A stretch of 64,000 nt of DNA from Serratia marcescens. GTDB taxonomy: Bacteria > Pseudomonadota > Gammaproteobacteria > Enterobacterales > Enterobacteriaceae. A program made the translations under genes and the position numbers. The notes under the pieces are model-generated. The model was not told the origin of the DNA and made no database searches. It was given only the letters and a program-made list of their open reading frames with translations. Where the stretch lies: assembly GCF_029846115.1 (NCBI RefSeq), contig NZ_JARVZZ010000001.1:3348001-3412000 (forward strand), written 5' to 3'. Below, piece after piece: positions 54,913 to 64,000 of this stretch (within the stretch, counting starts at the first letter, position 1; each line of letters opens with the position of its first letter).

Positions 54913-56298
54913 TCAGACTGGCTTGACGCCGGCGGCCAACAGCGCCTGCTCAAATTTATCCAGGAAAATACCCAGCTCATCATTGGTGATCAACAGGGAA
55001 GGTAGCAGACGCAGCACACAGCCATTGCGCCCGCCGCGCTCCAGGATCAAACCGGATTCGAAGCATTTTTTCTGCAGCAGCGCAGACAGTTCGCCATCGG
55101 CCGGGTAGCAGCCCATGTGATCCTGCGCTTCGTTCGGCTTGACGATCTCGATGCCGATCATCAGGCCCAGGCCGCGGACGTGACCGATCACCGGATAACG
55201 TTTCTGCAGCTCGGCCAGTTTGCCTTTCAGCCATTCGCCCTGCGCGGCTACTTTGTCGGCGACCTTGTGTTCTTTCAGGTATTGCAGGGTGGTCAGGCCG
55301 GTGGCCATCGCCAGCTGGTTGCCACGGAAGGTGCCGGTGTGGTGACCCGGCTCCCAGGCGTCGAACTCTTTCTTGATGCCCAGTACCGCGAGCGGCAAGC
55401 CGCCGCCGACCGCTTTCGACATCACGATGATGTCCGGCTCGATGCCTGCGTGTTCGAAGGCGAACAGTTTGCCCGTACGGGCGAAACCGGCCTGAACTTC
55501 GTCGATGATCAGCAGAATGCCGTGTTCCTGCGTCACTTTACGGATGCGCTGCAGCCACTCGGCCGGTGCCGGGTTAACGCCGCCTTCGCCCTGAACGGCT
55601 TCCAGGATCACCGCCGCCGGTTTACGCACGCCGCTTTCCACGTCGTTGATCAGGTTGTCGAAGTAGTAGGTCAGCGCTTTGACGCCGGCTTCACCGCCGA
55701 TGCCCAGCGGGCAGCGGTATTCATGCGGATAAGGCATGAACTGCACTTCCGGCATCATGCCGTTGATCGCCGCCTTCGGCGACAGGTTGCCGGTGACCGA
55801 CAGCGCGCCGTGGGTCATGCCGTGATAACCGCCGGAGAAGCTGATCACGCCGGAACGGCCGGTGTGCTTTTTCGCCAGCTTCAGCGCGGCTTCCACCGCA
55901 TCGGCGCCGGACGGGCCGCAGAACTGCAGGCAATACGCTTTGCCTTCGCCCGGCAACAGAGAGAGCAGGTAATCGGAGAAACGATCTTTTAACGGGGTCG
56001 TGAGATCGAGGGTATGTAACGGCAAGCCGCTGGTAATGACATTTTGGATGCTTTGCAGGACGTCGGGGTGATTATGTCCAAGAGCCAACGTTCCCGCCCC
56101 GGCCAGGCAATCAAGATATTGATTATTCTCAACATCAGTGATCCAAACGCCCTGGGCTTTCGCAATTGCCAACGGCAATTTGCGCGGATAACTCCTAACA
56201 TTCGACTCAAATTCGGCTTGGCGCGCCAAATAGGTTTCATTGTTTCCGTTTAATGAGTTTGCAACTAAAGTATCAATACGGACTTTATCCGTCATCAT
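54913..56298 (-). CDS. dat: L-2,4-diaminobutyrate:2-oxoglutarate 4-aminotransferase
   Basis: The 461-residue class III aminotransferase begins [50 protein letters not shown], a typical Dat N-terminus. The PLP lysine is in [18 protein letters not shown] and the Asp that contacts PLP in [15 protein letters not shown]. It makes L-2,4-diaminobutyrate from aspartate semialdehyde with glutamate as amino donor. It is first in the dat-ddc operon, after a long AT-rich leader. Confidence 0.95.
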   Translation of the reverse strand: MMTDKVRIDTLVANSLNGNNETYLARQAEFESNVRSYPRKLPLAIAKAQGVWITDVENNQYLDCLAGAGTLALGHNHPDVLQSIQNVITSGLPLHTLDLTTPLKDRFSDYLLSLLPGEGKAYCLQFCGPSGADAVEAALKLAKKHTGRSGVISFSGGYHGMTHGALSVTGNLSPKAAINGMMPEVQFMPYPHEYRCPLGIGGEAGVKALTYYFDNLINDVESGVRKPAAVILEAVQGEGGVNPAPAEWLQRIRKVTQEHGILLIIDEVQAGFARTGKLFAFEHAGIEPDIIVMSKAVGGGLPLAVLGIKKEFDAWEPGHHTGTFRGNQLAMATGLTTLQYLKEHKVADKVAAQGEWLKGKLAELQKRYPVIGHVRGLGLMIGIEIVKPNEAQDHMGCYPADGELSALLQKKCFESGLILERGGRNGCVLRLLPSLLITNDELGIFLDKFEQALLAAGVKPV

Positions 56299-56800
56299 AT
56301 CTCTCCTACAACCGAAGGTCTCAACACGCTCCGATTGAATTAATGAATTAGAAAAGTAACTGCCTTGTGAAAAGCGCGACCAATATATGGCTTTTTCGCC
56401 CGGGACTCAATAGCCGATTTTGTTTTGAATTGTTTGCTTTTTTCTTAGGCTCATCAATATGTTGTTGATTTGTTGACCGTTGGTTTTGCCGGCAAAAAAC
56501 AACATATCGTTAACATGGCACAAAAATCCGTTCCGTCGCCAACCAGCAGGCGGCTTTAATACGCTTATTAATAAGGTGAATTTCCGATTAATAACATAAA
56601 TAGGAAATAGCGGCTTATTTTTATCTATTCACCACCTTAAGTCCTATAGCGTTTATATACACAAAATTTGTGATGAATATAAATGGCCAACCGTTAAAAG
56701 CGCAGCATCCAGATCGGTGATTTCTTTCAGATTTCACGTAGCGCGATCAAAAAAGCGCGATTTTTACGCAGCGCCGGCCGGTTCGCCGGCGCCGTTGTCG
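56299..56800. other. 502-bp AT-rich region upstream of dat
   Basis: The region separates dat from the OYE-family gene, both on the minus strand. It contains the long inverted repeat at 56457-56507 and further AT-rich repeats near 56570-56640 (AAGGTGAAT and ATTCACCACCTT). No gene was seen. It likely carries the dat promoter and operator sites and the end of the OYE-family transcript. Confidence 0.55.
56457..56507. repeat. nested inverted repeat upstream of dat
   Basis: ATATGTTGTT (56457-56466) is the exact reverse complement of AACAACATAT (56498-56507). Immediately inside the right arm is the perfect palindrome TTTTGCCGGCAAAA (56484-56497). It lies about 160-210 bases upstream of the dat start. 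It could be a dimer-of-dimers operator or a structured leader. Confidence 0.55.
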
Positions 56801-58021
56801 TTAACGTTGCCGTAACCAGGCGTGGTAGCGCTGCAGGATGCGGCGGGTACGCCACTGATCGACGATCAGCGTGAACAGCGGGGAGTAGCGCACGCTGCGC
56901 GGCCGATTGTCACTCAGCGCGCGCATTCGGCGTTTGACCAACGCCATGCGGGCGAGGGACGCCATCGCTTTGCTGCGCCAGGTAACCGGGGCAGGCAGCG
57001 CATGGGGGGCCGCACCGGTTTGCCAGCGCCGCGGCAGATCGGGCACTTCCGCCATGGCGGTGGCGATGCCGGCGACCGCGACGCCGCTGTCCAGCACCCG
57101 CTGCGCCACCGAAGGACGGGCGATACCGCCGGTGGTCATCACCGGCATGCGGGCCACTGCGGCAAGATCGCGGGCGAAGGACAAAAAATAGGCTTCCCGC
57201 GCCAGGGTGCGGCCGTCCGCCGTTTCACCTTGCATCGCCGGGCTTTCGTAGCTGCCGCCGGACAGTTCGATCAGATCGACCGGCAGGTCGTTCAGCATCA
57301 GCACCACCTGGCGGGCATCGTCCGATGAAAAACCGCCGCGCTGAAAATCGGCGGAGTTCAGTTTGACCGCCACGCAAAAGCCTGGCGAGACGCGCTCACG
57401 CACCGCACGCACCACCTCCAGCAGCAGGCGGGCGCGGTTCGCCAACTCGCCGCCCCAACGATCGTTGCGTTGGTTGGTCAGCGGCGAGAGAAACTGGGAA
57501 ATCAGGTAGCCGTGCGCCGCGTGGATCTCCACGCCGGTAAAACCGGCCTGTTCGGCGGCGTGCGCGCTGGCGGCGAAGCGCGCGATAACCTCGGCGATCT
57601 GCGTTTTATCCATCGCCTGCGGCTGGGCGAACAGCTTGCTGTGCTTGCCCATCGCCAGCGGGATGGCGGAGGGCGCCCATGCGTTGCCGCCCATGTTCGC
57701 CATCACCTGCCGGCCCGGGTGGTTAAGCTGCATCCACACCTGCGCGCCGCCCTGGCGTGCGGCCTTGGCCCAGGTTTCGAACGGGGCGAGCGGCGTGTCT
57801 TGTTCCAGCACCACGCCGCCGGGGCCGGTCATGGCGCGGCCGTCGATCATCACGTTGCCGGTGATGATCAAGCCGGCGCCGCCTTCGGCCCAATGGCGGT
57901 ATAAGCGCCACAGCGCCGGGCCGGGCGGTTGGCCCGGCCCGGCCAGATTTTCTTCCATCGCCGCCTTGGCCAGACGGTTGGTCAGGCGGCTGCCGTTGGG
58001 CAGTGTCAGTGGGGTAAACAT
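56801..58021 (-). CDS. Old Yellow Enzyme-family NADH:flavin oxidoreductase
   Basis: The 406-residue TIM-barrel flavoprotein has the early block LTNRLAKAAMEENLAGPGQPPG, the substrate pair in GVEIHAAHGYLISQFLSPLTNQRNDRWGGELANRARLLLEVV, and MTTGGIARPSVAQRVLDSG for FMN phosphate binding. It should reduce activated alkenes or related compounds with NAD(P)H. A MerR gene diverges from it and the shared promoter has a 19-base spacer, so it is likely induced by an electrophile or metal sensed by that regulator. Confidence 0.88.
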   Translation of the reverse strand: MFTPLTLPNGSRLTNRLAKAAMEENLAGPGQPPGPALWRLYRHWAEGGAGLIITGNVMIDGRAMTGPGGVVLEQDTPLAPFETWAKAARQGGAQVWMQLNHPGRQVMANMGGNAWAPSAIPLAMGKHSKLFAQPQAMDKTQIAEVIARFAASAHAAEQAGFTGVEIHAAHGYLISQFLSPLTNQRNDRWGGELANRARLLLEVVRAVRERVSPGFCVAVKLNSADFQRGGFSSDDARQVVLMLNDLPVDLIELSGGSYESPAMQGETADGRTLAREAYFLSFARDLAAVARMPVMTTGGIARPSVAQRVLDSGVAVAGIATAMAEVPDLPRRWQTGAAPHALPAPVTWRSKAMASLARMALVKRRMRALSDNRPRSVRYSPLFTLIVDQWRTRRILQRYHAWLRQR

Positions 58022-58056
58022 CGGTTTTGCGCTCCTGTCGTAAGGGGAATGGCGCT

Positions 58057-58087
58057 ATACTAGGTTTAAAGTTAACTTTAAGGTCAA
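58057..58087 (-). promoter_or_regulatory. MerR-type promoter and operator of the OYE-family gene
   Basis: On the minus strand TTGACC (-35) and TAGTAT (-10) are separated by 19 bases. The spacer holds the palindrome TTAAAGTTAACTTTAA. A 19-base spacer with dyad symmetry is the hallmark of promoters activated by MerR regulators through DNA untwisting. Confidence 0.8.
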
Positions 58088-58093
58088 TAGGGC

Positions 58094-58516
58094 ATGAAGA
58101 TCGGAGAATTGGCGCAGCGCGCCGGCGTGGCTGCCTCAGCGATACGCTACTACGAGCAGCTGGGGTTGCTGCCGAAACCGGTGCGCGGCGTCAACGGCTA
58201 TCGGGTCTACGGCGATAGCGCGCTGGAGCGATTGCATCTGATCCAAATCGGCCAAAATCTGGGGTTTTCGCTGCAGGCGATCCAACGCGTGCTGGCGCTG
58301 CAGGGCAGCGCTTATCAGGATGGGTTGATACGTGGCGTCGATGAACGGCTGGCGGAGATCGAGCTGATGATGGCCACGCTGGATGAACAACGAGAAACCT
58401 TGTTGACGACCCGGCTGACCTTATTGGAGTCCGGTGTCGCCGGGCTGTGCCAAGCCAAGGGCGAAAAACAGGCCGACGCATCGCCGGCCCGGCCGGCAAA
58501 GCTTAGCGGCGTTTAA
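58094..58516 (+). CDS. MerR-family transcriptional regulator
   Basis: The 140-residue protein opens [40 protein letters not shown], the MerR winged helix. A coiled-coil dimerisation helix follows ([24 protein letters not shown]). A single Cys (GLCQAK) lies in the C-terminal effector region, so it does not look like a thiolate metal sensor. It is divergent from the OYE-family gene, its likely target. Its last 14 bases overlap the convergent enolase gene. Confidence 0.9.
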   Translation: MKIGELAQRAGVAASAIRYYEQLGLLPKPVRGVNGYRVYGDSALERLHLIQIGQNLGFSLQAIQRVLALQGSAYQDGLIRGVDERLAEIELMMATLDEQRETLLTTRLTLLESGVAGLCQAKGEKQADASPARPAKLSGV

Positions 58517-59786
58517 AGGCGGAACGCCCGGCATACACCGCCGCGGCGCCCAATTGGTCTTCGATGCGCATCAGCTGATTGTATTTTTCGATGCGCTCGC
58601 CGCGGCTTGGCGCGCCGGTTTTCAGATGGCCGGCTCGCATCGCGACCGTCATGTCGGCGATAAAGCTGTCGACGGTTTCGCCGCTGCGGTGTGAGATAAA
58701 GGTGCCCCAGCCGTTCGCCTGGCAGAGCTGTACGGCGGCGAAGGTTTCGCTCAGCGTGCCGATCTGGTTCAGCTTGATCAGCGCCGCATTGGCCAACCGT
58801 TCATCAATCCCGCGCTGGATGTATTTCACGTTGGTGACGAACAGATCGTCGCCGACCAGCTCCACCTGATCGCCCAGGGCGTCGCTCAGAATACGCCAGC
58901 CGGCCCAATCGTCCTCGGCCAAGCCGTCTTCAATCAGCACGATGGGGAAGTCCTGCACCAGCCGCTGGTAATAGGCCGTCATCTGGGCTGCGTCCAACTC
59001 GAGGTTCTCGCTGCGCAGGCGGTACTGGCCGTCGGCGTAGAATTCGCTCGAGGCCGGATCCATGCAGATCGCGATATCATCTCCCGGCCGGTAGCCGGCT
59101 TTCTCTATCGCCTGCACGATCAGCTCCAGCGGCTGGCGGTTTGAGGCGACCGCCGGCGCGAAACCGCCTTCGTCGCCGACGCCGACCGACAGGCCTTGCG
59201 CCAACAGGATTTGGCGCAGCGTCTGATAGACTTCACTGCCCCAGCGCACGGCCTCGCGCAGCGACGGCGCGCCCAGAGGGGCTATCATAAACTCCTGAAA
59301 GTCTGCCCCTTGCCAGCGGGCGTGCACGCCGCCGTTGATGATATTCATGCAAGGCACCGGCAACAGGTTGGCGCCGATGCCGCCCAGATAACGATACAGC
59401 GGCAGCTGCGACAATTGCGCCGCGAGGCGGGCGGCGGCCAGAGAAACGCCGAGCAGGGCGTTGGCCCCCAATCGGCTCTTGTTCTCGCTGCCGTCCAGCG
59501 CGATCAGCCGGCGGTCAATCTCCGCTTGTTGGCGCACATCCACCCCGCGCAGCGCCTCATTGATCGCCGTTTTGACGCTGTGCACCGCCTCCAGCACGCC
59601 TTTGCCGCCGAAACGGTGCGGATCGCCGTCGCGGTGCTCCACCGCCTCTCGCGACCCGGTGCTGGCTCCCGAAGGCACCGAAGCCCGGGCCACGACGCCC
59701 CCCGCGCTCATGTCGACTTCGACGGTTGGGTTGCCGCGCGAATCCAGGATCTCTCTGGCGGTTACGTTTTCAATCTCATAGCTCAT
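58503..59786 (-). CDS. enolase paralogue
   Basis: The 427-residue protein has the full catalytic set. The early GNPTVEVD and [11 protein letters not shown] loop is present. NIINGGVHA carries the active-site His, VGDEGGFAP the acid Glu, MDPASSEF and [10 protein letters not shown] magnesium ligands, GDDLFVTN the third, and IKLNQIGT the base Lys; SHRSGET closes the site. It should interconvert 2-phosphoglycerate and PEP. It is not next to pyrG, where enterobacteria keep housekeeping eno, and sits in an operon with Usp and Mn-pyrophosphatase, so it is probably an extra, stress-linked copy. GAGGTGAT precedes the ATG. Confidence 0.9.
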   Translation of the reverse strand: MSYEIENVTAREILDSRGNPTVEVDMSAGGVVARASVPSGASTGSREAVEHRDGDPHRFGGKGVLEAVHSVKTAINEALRGVDVRQQAEIDRRLIALDGSENKSRLGANALLGVSLAAARLAAQLSQLPLYRYLGGIGANLLPVPCMNIINGGVHARWQGADFQEFMIAPLGAPSLREAVRWGSEVYQTLRQILLAQGLSVGVGDEGGFAPAVASNRQPLELIVQAIEKAGYRPGDDIAICMDPASSEFYADGQYRLRSENLELDAAQMTAYYQRLVQDFPIVLIEDGLAEDDWAGWRILSDALGDQVELVGDDLFVTNVKYIQRGIDERLANAALIKLNQIGTLSETFAAVQLCQANGWGTFISHRSGETVDSFIADMTVAMRAGHLKTGAPSRGERIEKYNQLMRIEDQLGAAAVYAGRSAFKRR

Positions 59787-59802
59787 GGATGATCACCTCA
59801 TT

Positions 59803-60231
59803 CTAGGGAGTAGGCACGTGCTTTATCAGCACGTCGATCGACAAATGGTTGATGAATTCGAAGCCGAAGGAGGCAAAGACGCCAAACGGTCGGTTCTGAT
59901 GGCCGAGTAGCACCAGATCGATGCCTTCGCGGGCAATCAGGGCTTCAACGTCTTTGAAGCGATGGATGCTGACGATTGCGCGCACCTCCAAGGGGATTGA
60001 GCAGTCTTCCACCAGGCGGCTGAGCATGGCTTTGGCGGCGATCACCTCGCTGGACTGGCGATCTTTGGTCAGCGAATCGCTGAGGTAGTCCAGCTCGGCA
60101 TAGTCGGCGCTGATGTGCGCCACGGTAATGCGCGTATTCATCTGCTGATTGAGGTGTTCGGCATGGCGCAACAGCAGCCGGCCGTCGCGTTCATCCTGCA
60201 CCAGCAGTAAAGCATGTTGATAGAGCGACAT
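59803..60231 (-). CDS. universal stress protein (UspA family)
   Basis: The 142-residue single Usp domain starts SLYQHALLLVQDERDGRLLLRHA. It ends with VDLVLLGHQNRPFGVFASFGFEFINHLSIDVLIKHVP. The usual ATP-binding G2xG9xS/T motif is altered (GHQNRP...), so it is of the non-nucleotide-binding UspA/C type. It lies three bases after the pyrophosphatase stop and 16 before enolase, giving a tight operon. Confidence 0.88.
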   Translation of the reverse strand: MSLYQHALLLVQDERDGRLLLRHAEHLNQQMNTRITVAHISADYAELDYLSDSLTKDRQSSEVIAAKAMLSRLVEDCSIPLEVRAIVSIHRFKDVEALIAREGIDLVLLGHQNRPFGVFASFGFEFINHLSIDVLIKHVPTP

Positions 60232-60234
60232 GAC

Positions 60235-61200
60235 TTATCTCCCTGCGTTAGCGATCTGGAGGGTTAACCACGGTAAAACCTCTTTTTTCCGGCTCGTCAT
60301 ATCGGGCAGCGATACCTGACGAATGCCGAGCACCCGGTTTGACGAGAAATACAGAGTGGAGCGGCGGCGGGTGATATCGGTGACCAGCAGCGCGGTCATC
60401 TCCAGCCCGGCTTCCTGCTTCGCTTGTTCAAGCGCCTGTTGCAGGGCGGGCAACAGCGGATCGATGTCGCGCATGGCCCGCACTTCTATCTGCGACAGCA
60501 GCAGCGAGACGCTATGGATGCGGTAATTCTTGGCGTCACGGTGCAGCAACTGCGCGGCGGATTGCCCCGAGAGATCGGTTTTAGCGGCCAGCAGCCCGGC
60601 GGTGAAGGCGTCATAGTCGACGTGAGAGATTGCGCGTAACCGGGTGACCGCCAGACGATCCTGTTCCGTGGTGGTCGGCGCGCTGAGCGCGACGGTATCG
60701 CTCAGGATGGCGCCCAGCAGCAGCGTGGCCTGCGCGGCGTTAAGTGGCATCGGCTTTTCTGCCGTCAGGATCTGCAGGATCACGGTGGCGCAACAGCCGA
60801 CGGCGCGCACCCAGACATCGGGCGGGTTGCGGGTGACTAACGTGCCCAGCCGATGATGGTCGATAACGCCGACCACGTCGCTGTCGGGCAATGAGGCCGG
60901 CCCTTGTTCGACGTCGGTAAAATCGACCAGCCAGACTTTACGGTCACGAAGATCGCCTTTCAGCAGCGCAGGCGCTTGCACGCCGGCGGCGGCCAGTATG
61001 TAGCGGGTTTCCGGCGTCAGGTCGCCAAGGCGGAAAGCCACGGCCGGTTTGCCGAGGTGATTGAGCCAGTCCGCGACCACCAGTGCGCTGCAGATACTGT
61101 CGCTGTCGGGATTTTTATGGCCGAAAACGTACAGGGGCATTTCCCGCACGGCGAGATCGGGCTGGGTCGGAAAAGGGGTAAGACGTGAGATTTCATTCAT
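60235..61200 (-). CDS. ppaC: manganese-dependent (family II) inorganic pyrophosphatase
   Basis: About 321 residues from the ATG at 61200, where AGGAG lies five bases upstream. The metal motifs are FGHKNPDSDSI near residue 27 and DHH in VGVIDHHRLG near 113. The DHHA2 domain has the substrate motif SRKKEVLPWL near the C-terminus. It hydrolyses pyrophosphate with Mn or Co. It contains no CBS domains. Enterobacteria normally rely on family I Ppa, so this is an accessory enzyme. It is first in the operon with Usp and the enolase paralogue. Confidence 0.9.
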   Translation of the reverse strand: MNEISRLTPFPTQPDLAVREMPLYVFGHKNPDSDSICSALVVADWLNHLGKPAVAFRLGDLTPETRYILAAAGVQAPALLKGDLRDRKVWLVDFTDVEQGPASLPDSDVVGVIDHHRLGTLVTRNPPDVWVRAVGCCATVILQILTAEKPMPLNAAQATLLLGAILSDTVALSAPTTTEQDRLAVTRLRAISHVDYDAFTAGLLAAKTDLSGQSAAQLLHRDAKNYRIHSVSLLLSQIEVRAMRDIDPLLPALQQALEQAKQEAGLEMTALLVTDITRRRSTLYFSSNRVLGIRQVSLPDMTSRKKEVLPWLTLQIANAGR

Positions 61201-61484
61201 AGCGACTCCTGACATACCTGCCTAAAAAATAAAGCGAAGTTGTATATCAGGCGTCATCATCCGGTTCGAGTGAACGCGGCGGTTGGGAAAGGTGGAACAC
61301 CATCACCTTGTGAACGACTGTAGCGCAGCGCGGTGGCAAACGCAACGTCCGGCAAAGCTGGCGAGAATACACAATCGGATTGATACTGAGTGAGTCTATG
61401 ATGGACAAGGATATTTGCCGCTAACCGACGGAAACGCTGAACGGACTTACTGCCGGATCCGTGGGTGCCACAATGGGAGACAAC

Positions 61485-63365
61485 ATGCTCGAACCCTGCT
61501 TCCCCGAAAACGAAGCCGAACGCCTGTCGGTATTGAATTCGCTGAACGTGCTGGATTCGAACTCGGTGGAAAAACTGGATCGCATCACGCGGTTGGCGGC
61601 GAAATACTTCGGCGTGACCATTGCGCTGGTGTCGCTGATCGACCGGGATCGCCAATGGTTTTTGTCGCGCTACGGTCTGGATGCCCGGGAAACGCCGCGC
61701 AATATCTCGTTTTGCGGCCATGCCATCTTGCAACGCGAAGCGTTGGTGGTACCCGATACCGCCGAAGACCCGCGCTTTTTCGATAATCCGTTGGTGATCG
61801 GCGGGCCACGGATCGGCTTTTACGTCGGGCAGCCGCTGCTATCGCTCGACGGGTTGCCGCTCGGCACGCTGTGCATTATCGATAGCCAGCCGCAGCCGTT
61901 TTCCCCGGAACAACTGGCCGATCTGCATGATTTCGCCGCCGTGGTGGAGGAGTACCTGCAAAGCATTGAACGCCACGTCTATACCGAAAACCTGAAGTCC
62001 GACCTGCAGCGCACGGAGGCCCTGTTCGAACAGACCTTCGCCCAGGCGGCGGTAGGGATGGCGCTGGTTTCGCTGCAGGGGTATTGGCTGCGGGTAAATC
62101 CGCGCATTTGCGAAATGCTGCATTATTCCGAACGTGAGCTGATGGATCGCACCTTCCAGGACATTACCTATCCGCTCGATCTCAACACCGACCTGGAAAA
62201 GCTGCAGCAGCTGCTGAAAAATGAAATCAGCACCTATTCGATGGAAAAACGCTATTTCCGCGCCGACGGCTCGATCGTTTGGGTGCAGTTGACGGTGGCG
62301 CTCAATCGCTTGCCTAACGGCAAACCGGACCATTTCATCTCGGTTATCGTCGATATCAGCGAGCGCAAGGCGGCCGAGGCCGATCTGTTCGCGTTGCAGC
62401 ATGAACTGGAGGAACGCGTCGAAATTCGCACGCGGGAGCTGAACGTGGTGGTGAAAAAGCTCAACGAAGAGATTGAAACCCGGGTGCTCGCCGAATATCA
62501 GCTCAGTGCGGAGAAGGAGCGTTTGCGCGCCATTACCGACAACATGCCGGCCTTAATCAGCCAGATCGACGGCAATGAACGCTACCTGTTTGCCAACAGC
62601 GCCTACAAAACCTGGTTTGGTCTGGAGGAGTCCAGCCTCAGGGGAATGACGGTGCGCGATTTCATGGGAGAAAGCGTTTATCGGATAGCAAAACCGATGA
62701 TCGAACGGGCCCTCGCCGGCGAAATGGTGAGTTTTGAGAATGAGCTGCAGACCCGGCAGGGGCTGCTGATGATCCACACCACGCTGGTGCCGTGCGAAGC
62801 TCAGGGCTTTTACATTCTCGCCATGGACATCACCGAGCTTAAGCGGCTGCAGCAGCGGTTGGAATATGACGCAACCCACGACATGCTGACCGGATTGACC
62901 AATCGCCGTGCGTTTCTACGCCGGTTGTCGGGCACGCTGCAGGCCTGTTGCCATCAGCGGCAGATGGCGCTGTTGTTTATCGATCTCGACGGTTTCAAGG
63001 CTCTTAACGACAGCTATGGCCATGAGTTCGGCGATCTGATCCTGAAGACGTTCGCCACATTGCTCAGCGCCTGCGCCGGCGAGCGCCACAGCGTCTCGCG
63101 CTTGGCCGGTGACGAGTTCACGGTGATCCTGTGGCCGTTGACGGATCCGCGGCGCGAAGTCATCGAGTTTTGCGAAAACGTGTTGGCGCATCTGGCCAAA
63201 ATTACGCAGATCGGGCCGCAGAAGGTGCGGCTTTCCGCCAGCATCGGCGCGGCCATTTCCCCACGCGGCGATGTGACGGAGGAGATGCTGTTGACCCGCG
63301 CCGACGGCGCGATGTATCAGGCGAAATCGGCCGGAAAGGGCACTTTCGCCATCTGCGAGTTGTGA
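61485..63365 (+). CDS. GAF-PAS-PAS-GGDEF diguanylate cyclase
   Basis: About 626 residues from the ATG at 61485, chosen because GGGAG lies seven bases upstream. A GAF domain occupies about residues 15-155 (ALVSLIDRDRQWFLSRYGL, NISFCGHAIL). Two PAS domains follow with a coiled coil between (LQHELEERVEIRTRELNVVVKKLNEEIETRV). The cyclase motif is SRLAGDEFTVI near 541, AGDEF rather than GGDEF, a known active variant. The RxxD inhibitory site is absent. It is cytoplasmic and should make c-di-GMP in response to an unknown signal. Confidence 0.9.
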   Translation: MLEPCFPENEAERLSVLNSLNVLDSNSVEKLDRITRLAAKYFGVTIALVSLIDRDRQWFLSRYGLDARETPRNISFCGHAILQREALVVPDTAEDPRFFDNPLVIGGPRIGFYVGQPLLSLDGLPLGTLCIIDSQPQPFSPEQLADLHDFAAVVEEYLQSIERHVYTENLKSDLQRTEALFEQTFAQAAVGMALVSLQGYWLRVNPRICEMLHYSERELMDRTFQDITYPLDLNTDLEKLQQLLKNEISTYSMEKRYFRADGSIVWVQLTVALNRLPNGKPDHFISVIVDISERKAAEADLFALQHELEERVEIRTRELNVVVKKLNEEIETRVLAEYQLSAEKERLRAITDNMPALISQIDGNERYLFANSAYKTWFGLEESSLRGMTVRDFMGESVYRIAKPMIERALAGEMVSFENELQTRQGLLMIHTTLVPCEAQGFYILAMDITELKRLQQRLEYDATHDMLTGLTNRRAFLRRLSGTLQACCHQRQMALLFIDLDGFKALNDSYGHEFGDLILKTFATLLSACAGERHSVSRLAGDEFTVILWPLTDPRREVIEFCENVLAHLAKITQIGPQKVRLSASIGAAISPRGDVTEEMLLTRADGAMYQAKSAGKGTFAICEL

Positions 63366-63435
63366 GCGTGCAGCGGTGACCGTCTCCGGGTAAGCTGTTT
63401 TTCTTTTCCTGTGAGCAGAACTCCGGACTTATTGT

Positions 63436-64000
63436 ATGGCGTCTAATCATCAACACAAAGACTGGCTCGAACTGCGACGCGATGACGAAACCGGCATCGA
63501 GAGCGTCAATGCCCACTTTCAGGGGCATGCCTACGATCCTCACGATCATGACGAAATGCTGGTGGGCGTCACGCAGCAGGGTTTGCAGCGTTTCAATTGC
63601 CACCGCTCATTGCATACCAGCCGGCCGGGGCGCGCCATGCTGATCGAGCCGGGCGCGGTGCACGATGGCCATGCGCCGCAGGCCGAAGGGTTTACCTATG
63701 CCATGCTTTATCTGCCCCAGCATTGGGTATCCGCCGCTATGCACCGCCGTGGAATGGGAGACGCCTCCGTGCTGGAAGGCGCCTTCCACAGCACGTTGAC
63801 CGACGATCCGATGCTGGCGGCTGCGATACAACAGGCCTTTTTCTCGTTGCACCATAGAGAGGGGCGACTGGCGCGCGATCAAAGCCTGGACCATCTGCTG
63901 ACGCTATTGTCACGGCATGTCCGAGTCAGGCCGGCTTCCCAACACGATGACGCTTTGGTTGAGATGAACCGCTTACGGGACTATTTGCATGCACATATGG
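63436..64000 (+). CDS. AraC-family transcriptional regulator, N-terminal part
   Basis: The open frame begins MASNHQHKDWLELRRDDETG and runs off the window after 188 codons. It has the AraC-type cupin: AHFQGHAYDPHDHDEMLVGVTQQGLQRFNCHRSLHTSRPGRAMLIEPGAVHDGHAPQAEGFTYAMLYLP. The helical linker is seen and the DNA-binding helices lie beyond the right edge. Such regulators often control a divergent or adjacent exporter. It follows the cyclase by 70 bases, but its own promoter is likely. Confidence 0.85.
   Translation, partial: MASNHQHKDWLELRRDDETGIESVNAHFQGHAYDPHDHDEMLVGVTQQGLQRFNCHRSLHTSRPGRAMLIEPGAVHDGHAPQAEGFTYAMLYLPQHWVSAAMHRRGMGDASVLEGAFHSTLTDDPMLAAAIQQAFFSLHHREGRLARDQSLDHLLTLLSRHVRVRPASQHDDALVEMNRLRDYLHAHM

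Overview
The window looks like chromosomal DNA of a Serratia-type enterobacterium, close to S. marcescens. It is GC-rich and densely coded. It carries clear enterobacterial orthologues (osmB, acrZ, yqhA, adhP), a serralysin-type protease with its small inhibitor, a complete pqqABCDEF set and the dat-ddc pair for 1,3-diaminopropane synthesis. I saw no tRNA, rRNA, insertion sequence, CRISPR array or prophage. The species call is inference from gene content; no database search was run.

Region by region. 0-6.2 kb: a small secreted protein, an SRPBCC protein, an outer-membrane porin, a chemoreceptor with an altered signalling tip, osmB, a DUF427 protein, an Rrf2 regulator and the small AcrB partner acrZ with a CRP-like site. 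6.2-19.5 kb: regulator/transporter/enzyme modules (LysR with a serine hydrolase and MFS pump; a formamidase-like hydrolase; DeoR with a Gfo/Idh/MocA oxidoreductase; two more MFS pumps, a VOC protein, a RibD-like reductase, a FabZ-like dehydratase beside a SpeE-like methyltransferase, YqhA). 19.5-23.5 kb: a SelT/W/H-type protein and a sulfide-detoxification locus in which a sulfide:quinone reductase diverges from a TauE exporter and a DUF442-persulfide dioxygenase fusion. 23.6-28.3 kb: AdhP, an AldB-type aldehyde dehydrogenase with a strong sigma-54 promoter, and its divergent AcoR-type activator.

28.3-29.5 kb holds an AT-rich, compact colicin-like gene with a colicin-B-like TonB box, a LexA box and a Fur-like box, and no visible immunity or lysis gene. 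Next come an amino-acid-type binding protein, an MFS pump and a PAS-GGDEF-EAL protein. A 0.9-kb gap with an orphan Fur-like box leads to the serralysin and its periplasmic inhibitor.

37-44.7 kb is a GntR-controlled catabolic operon: DUF1185 protein, alpha/beta hydrolase, flavin reductase with a Nudix-like tail, LLM flavin monooxygenase, aldehyde dehydrogenase and NCS1 permease. Its parts resemble the Rut pyrimidine pathway, but the set is different, which suggests oxidation of an N-heterocycle of unknown identity. 44.7-51.4 kb is pqqA-F with an M19 dipeptidase upstream. 51.8-64 kb has a DUF2846 lipoprotein, a LysR regulator, ddc and dat, an OYE-family reductase with a divergent MerR regulator and a 19-bp-spacer promoter, a ppaC-usp-enolase operon, a GAF-PAS-PAS-GGDEF cyclase and the start of an AraC regulator cut by the window edge.

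The strongest candidates for something new are the colicin-like gene and the Rut-like operon.
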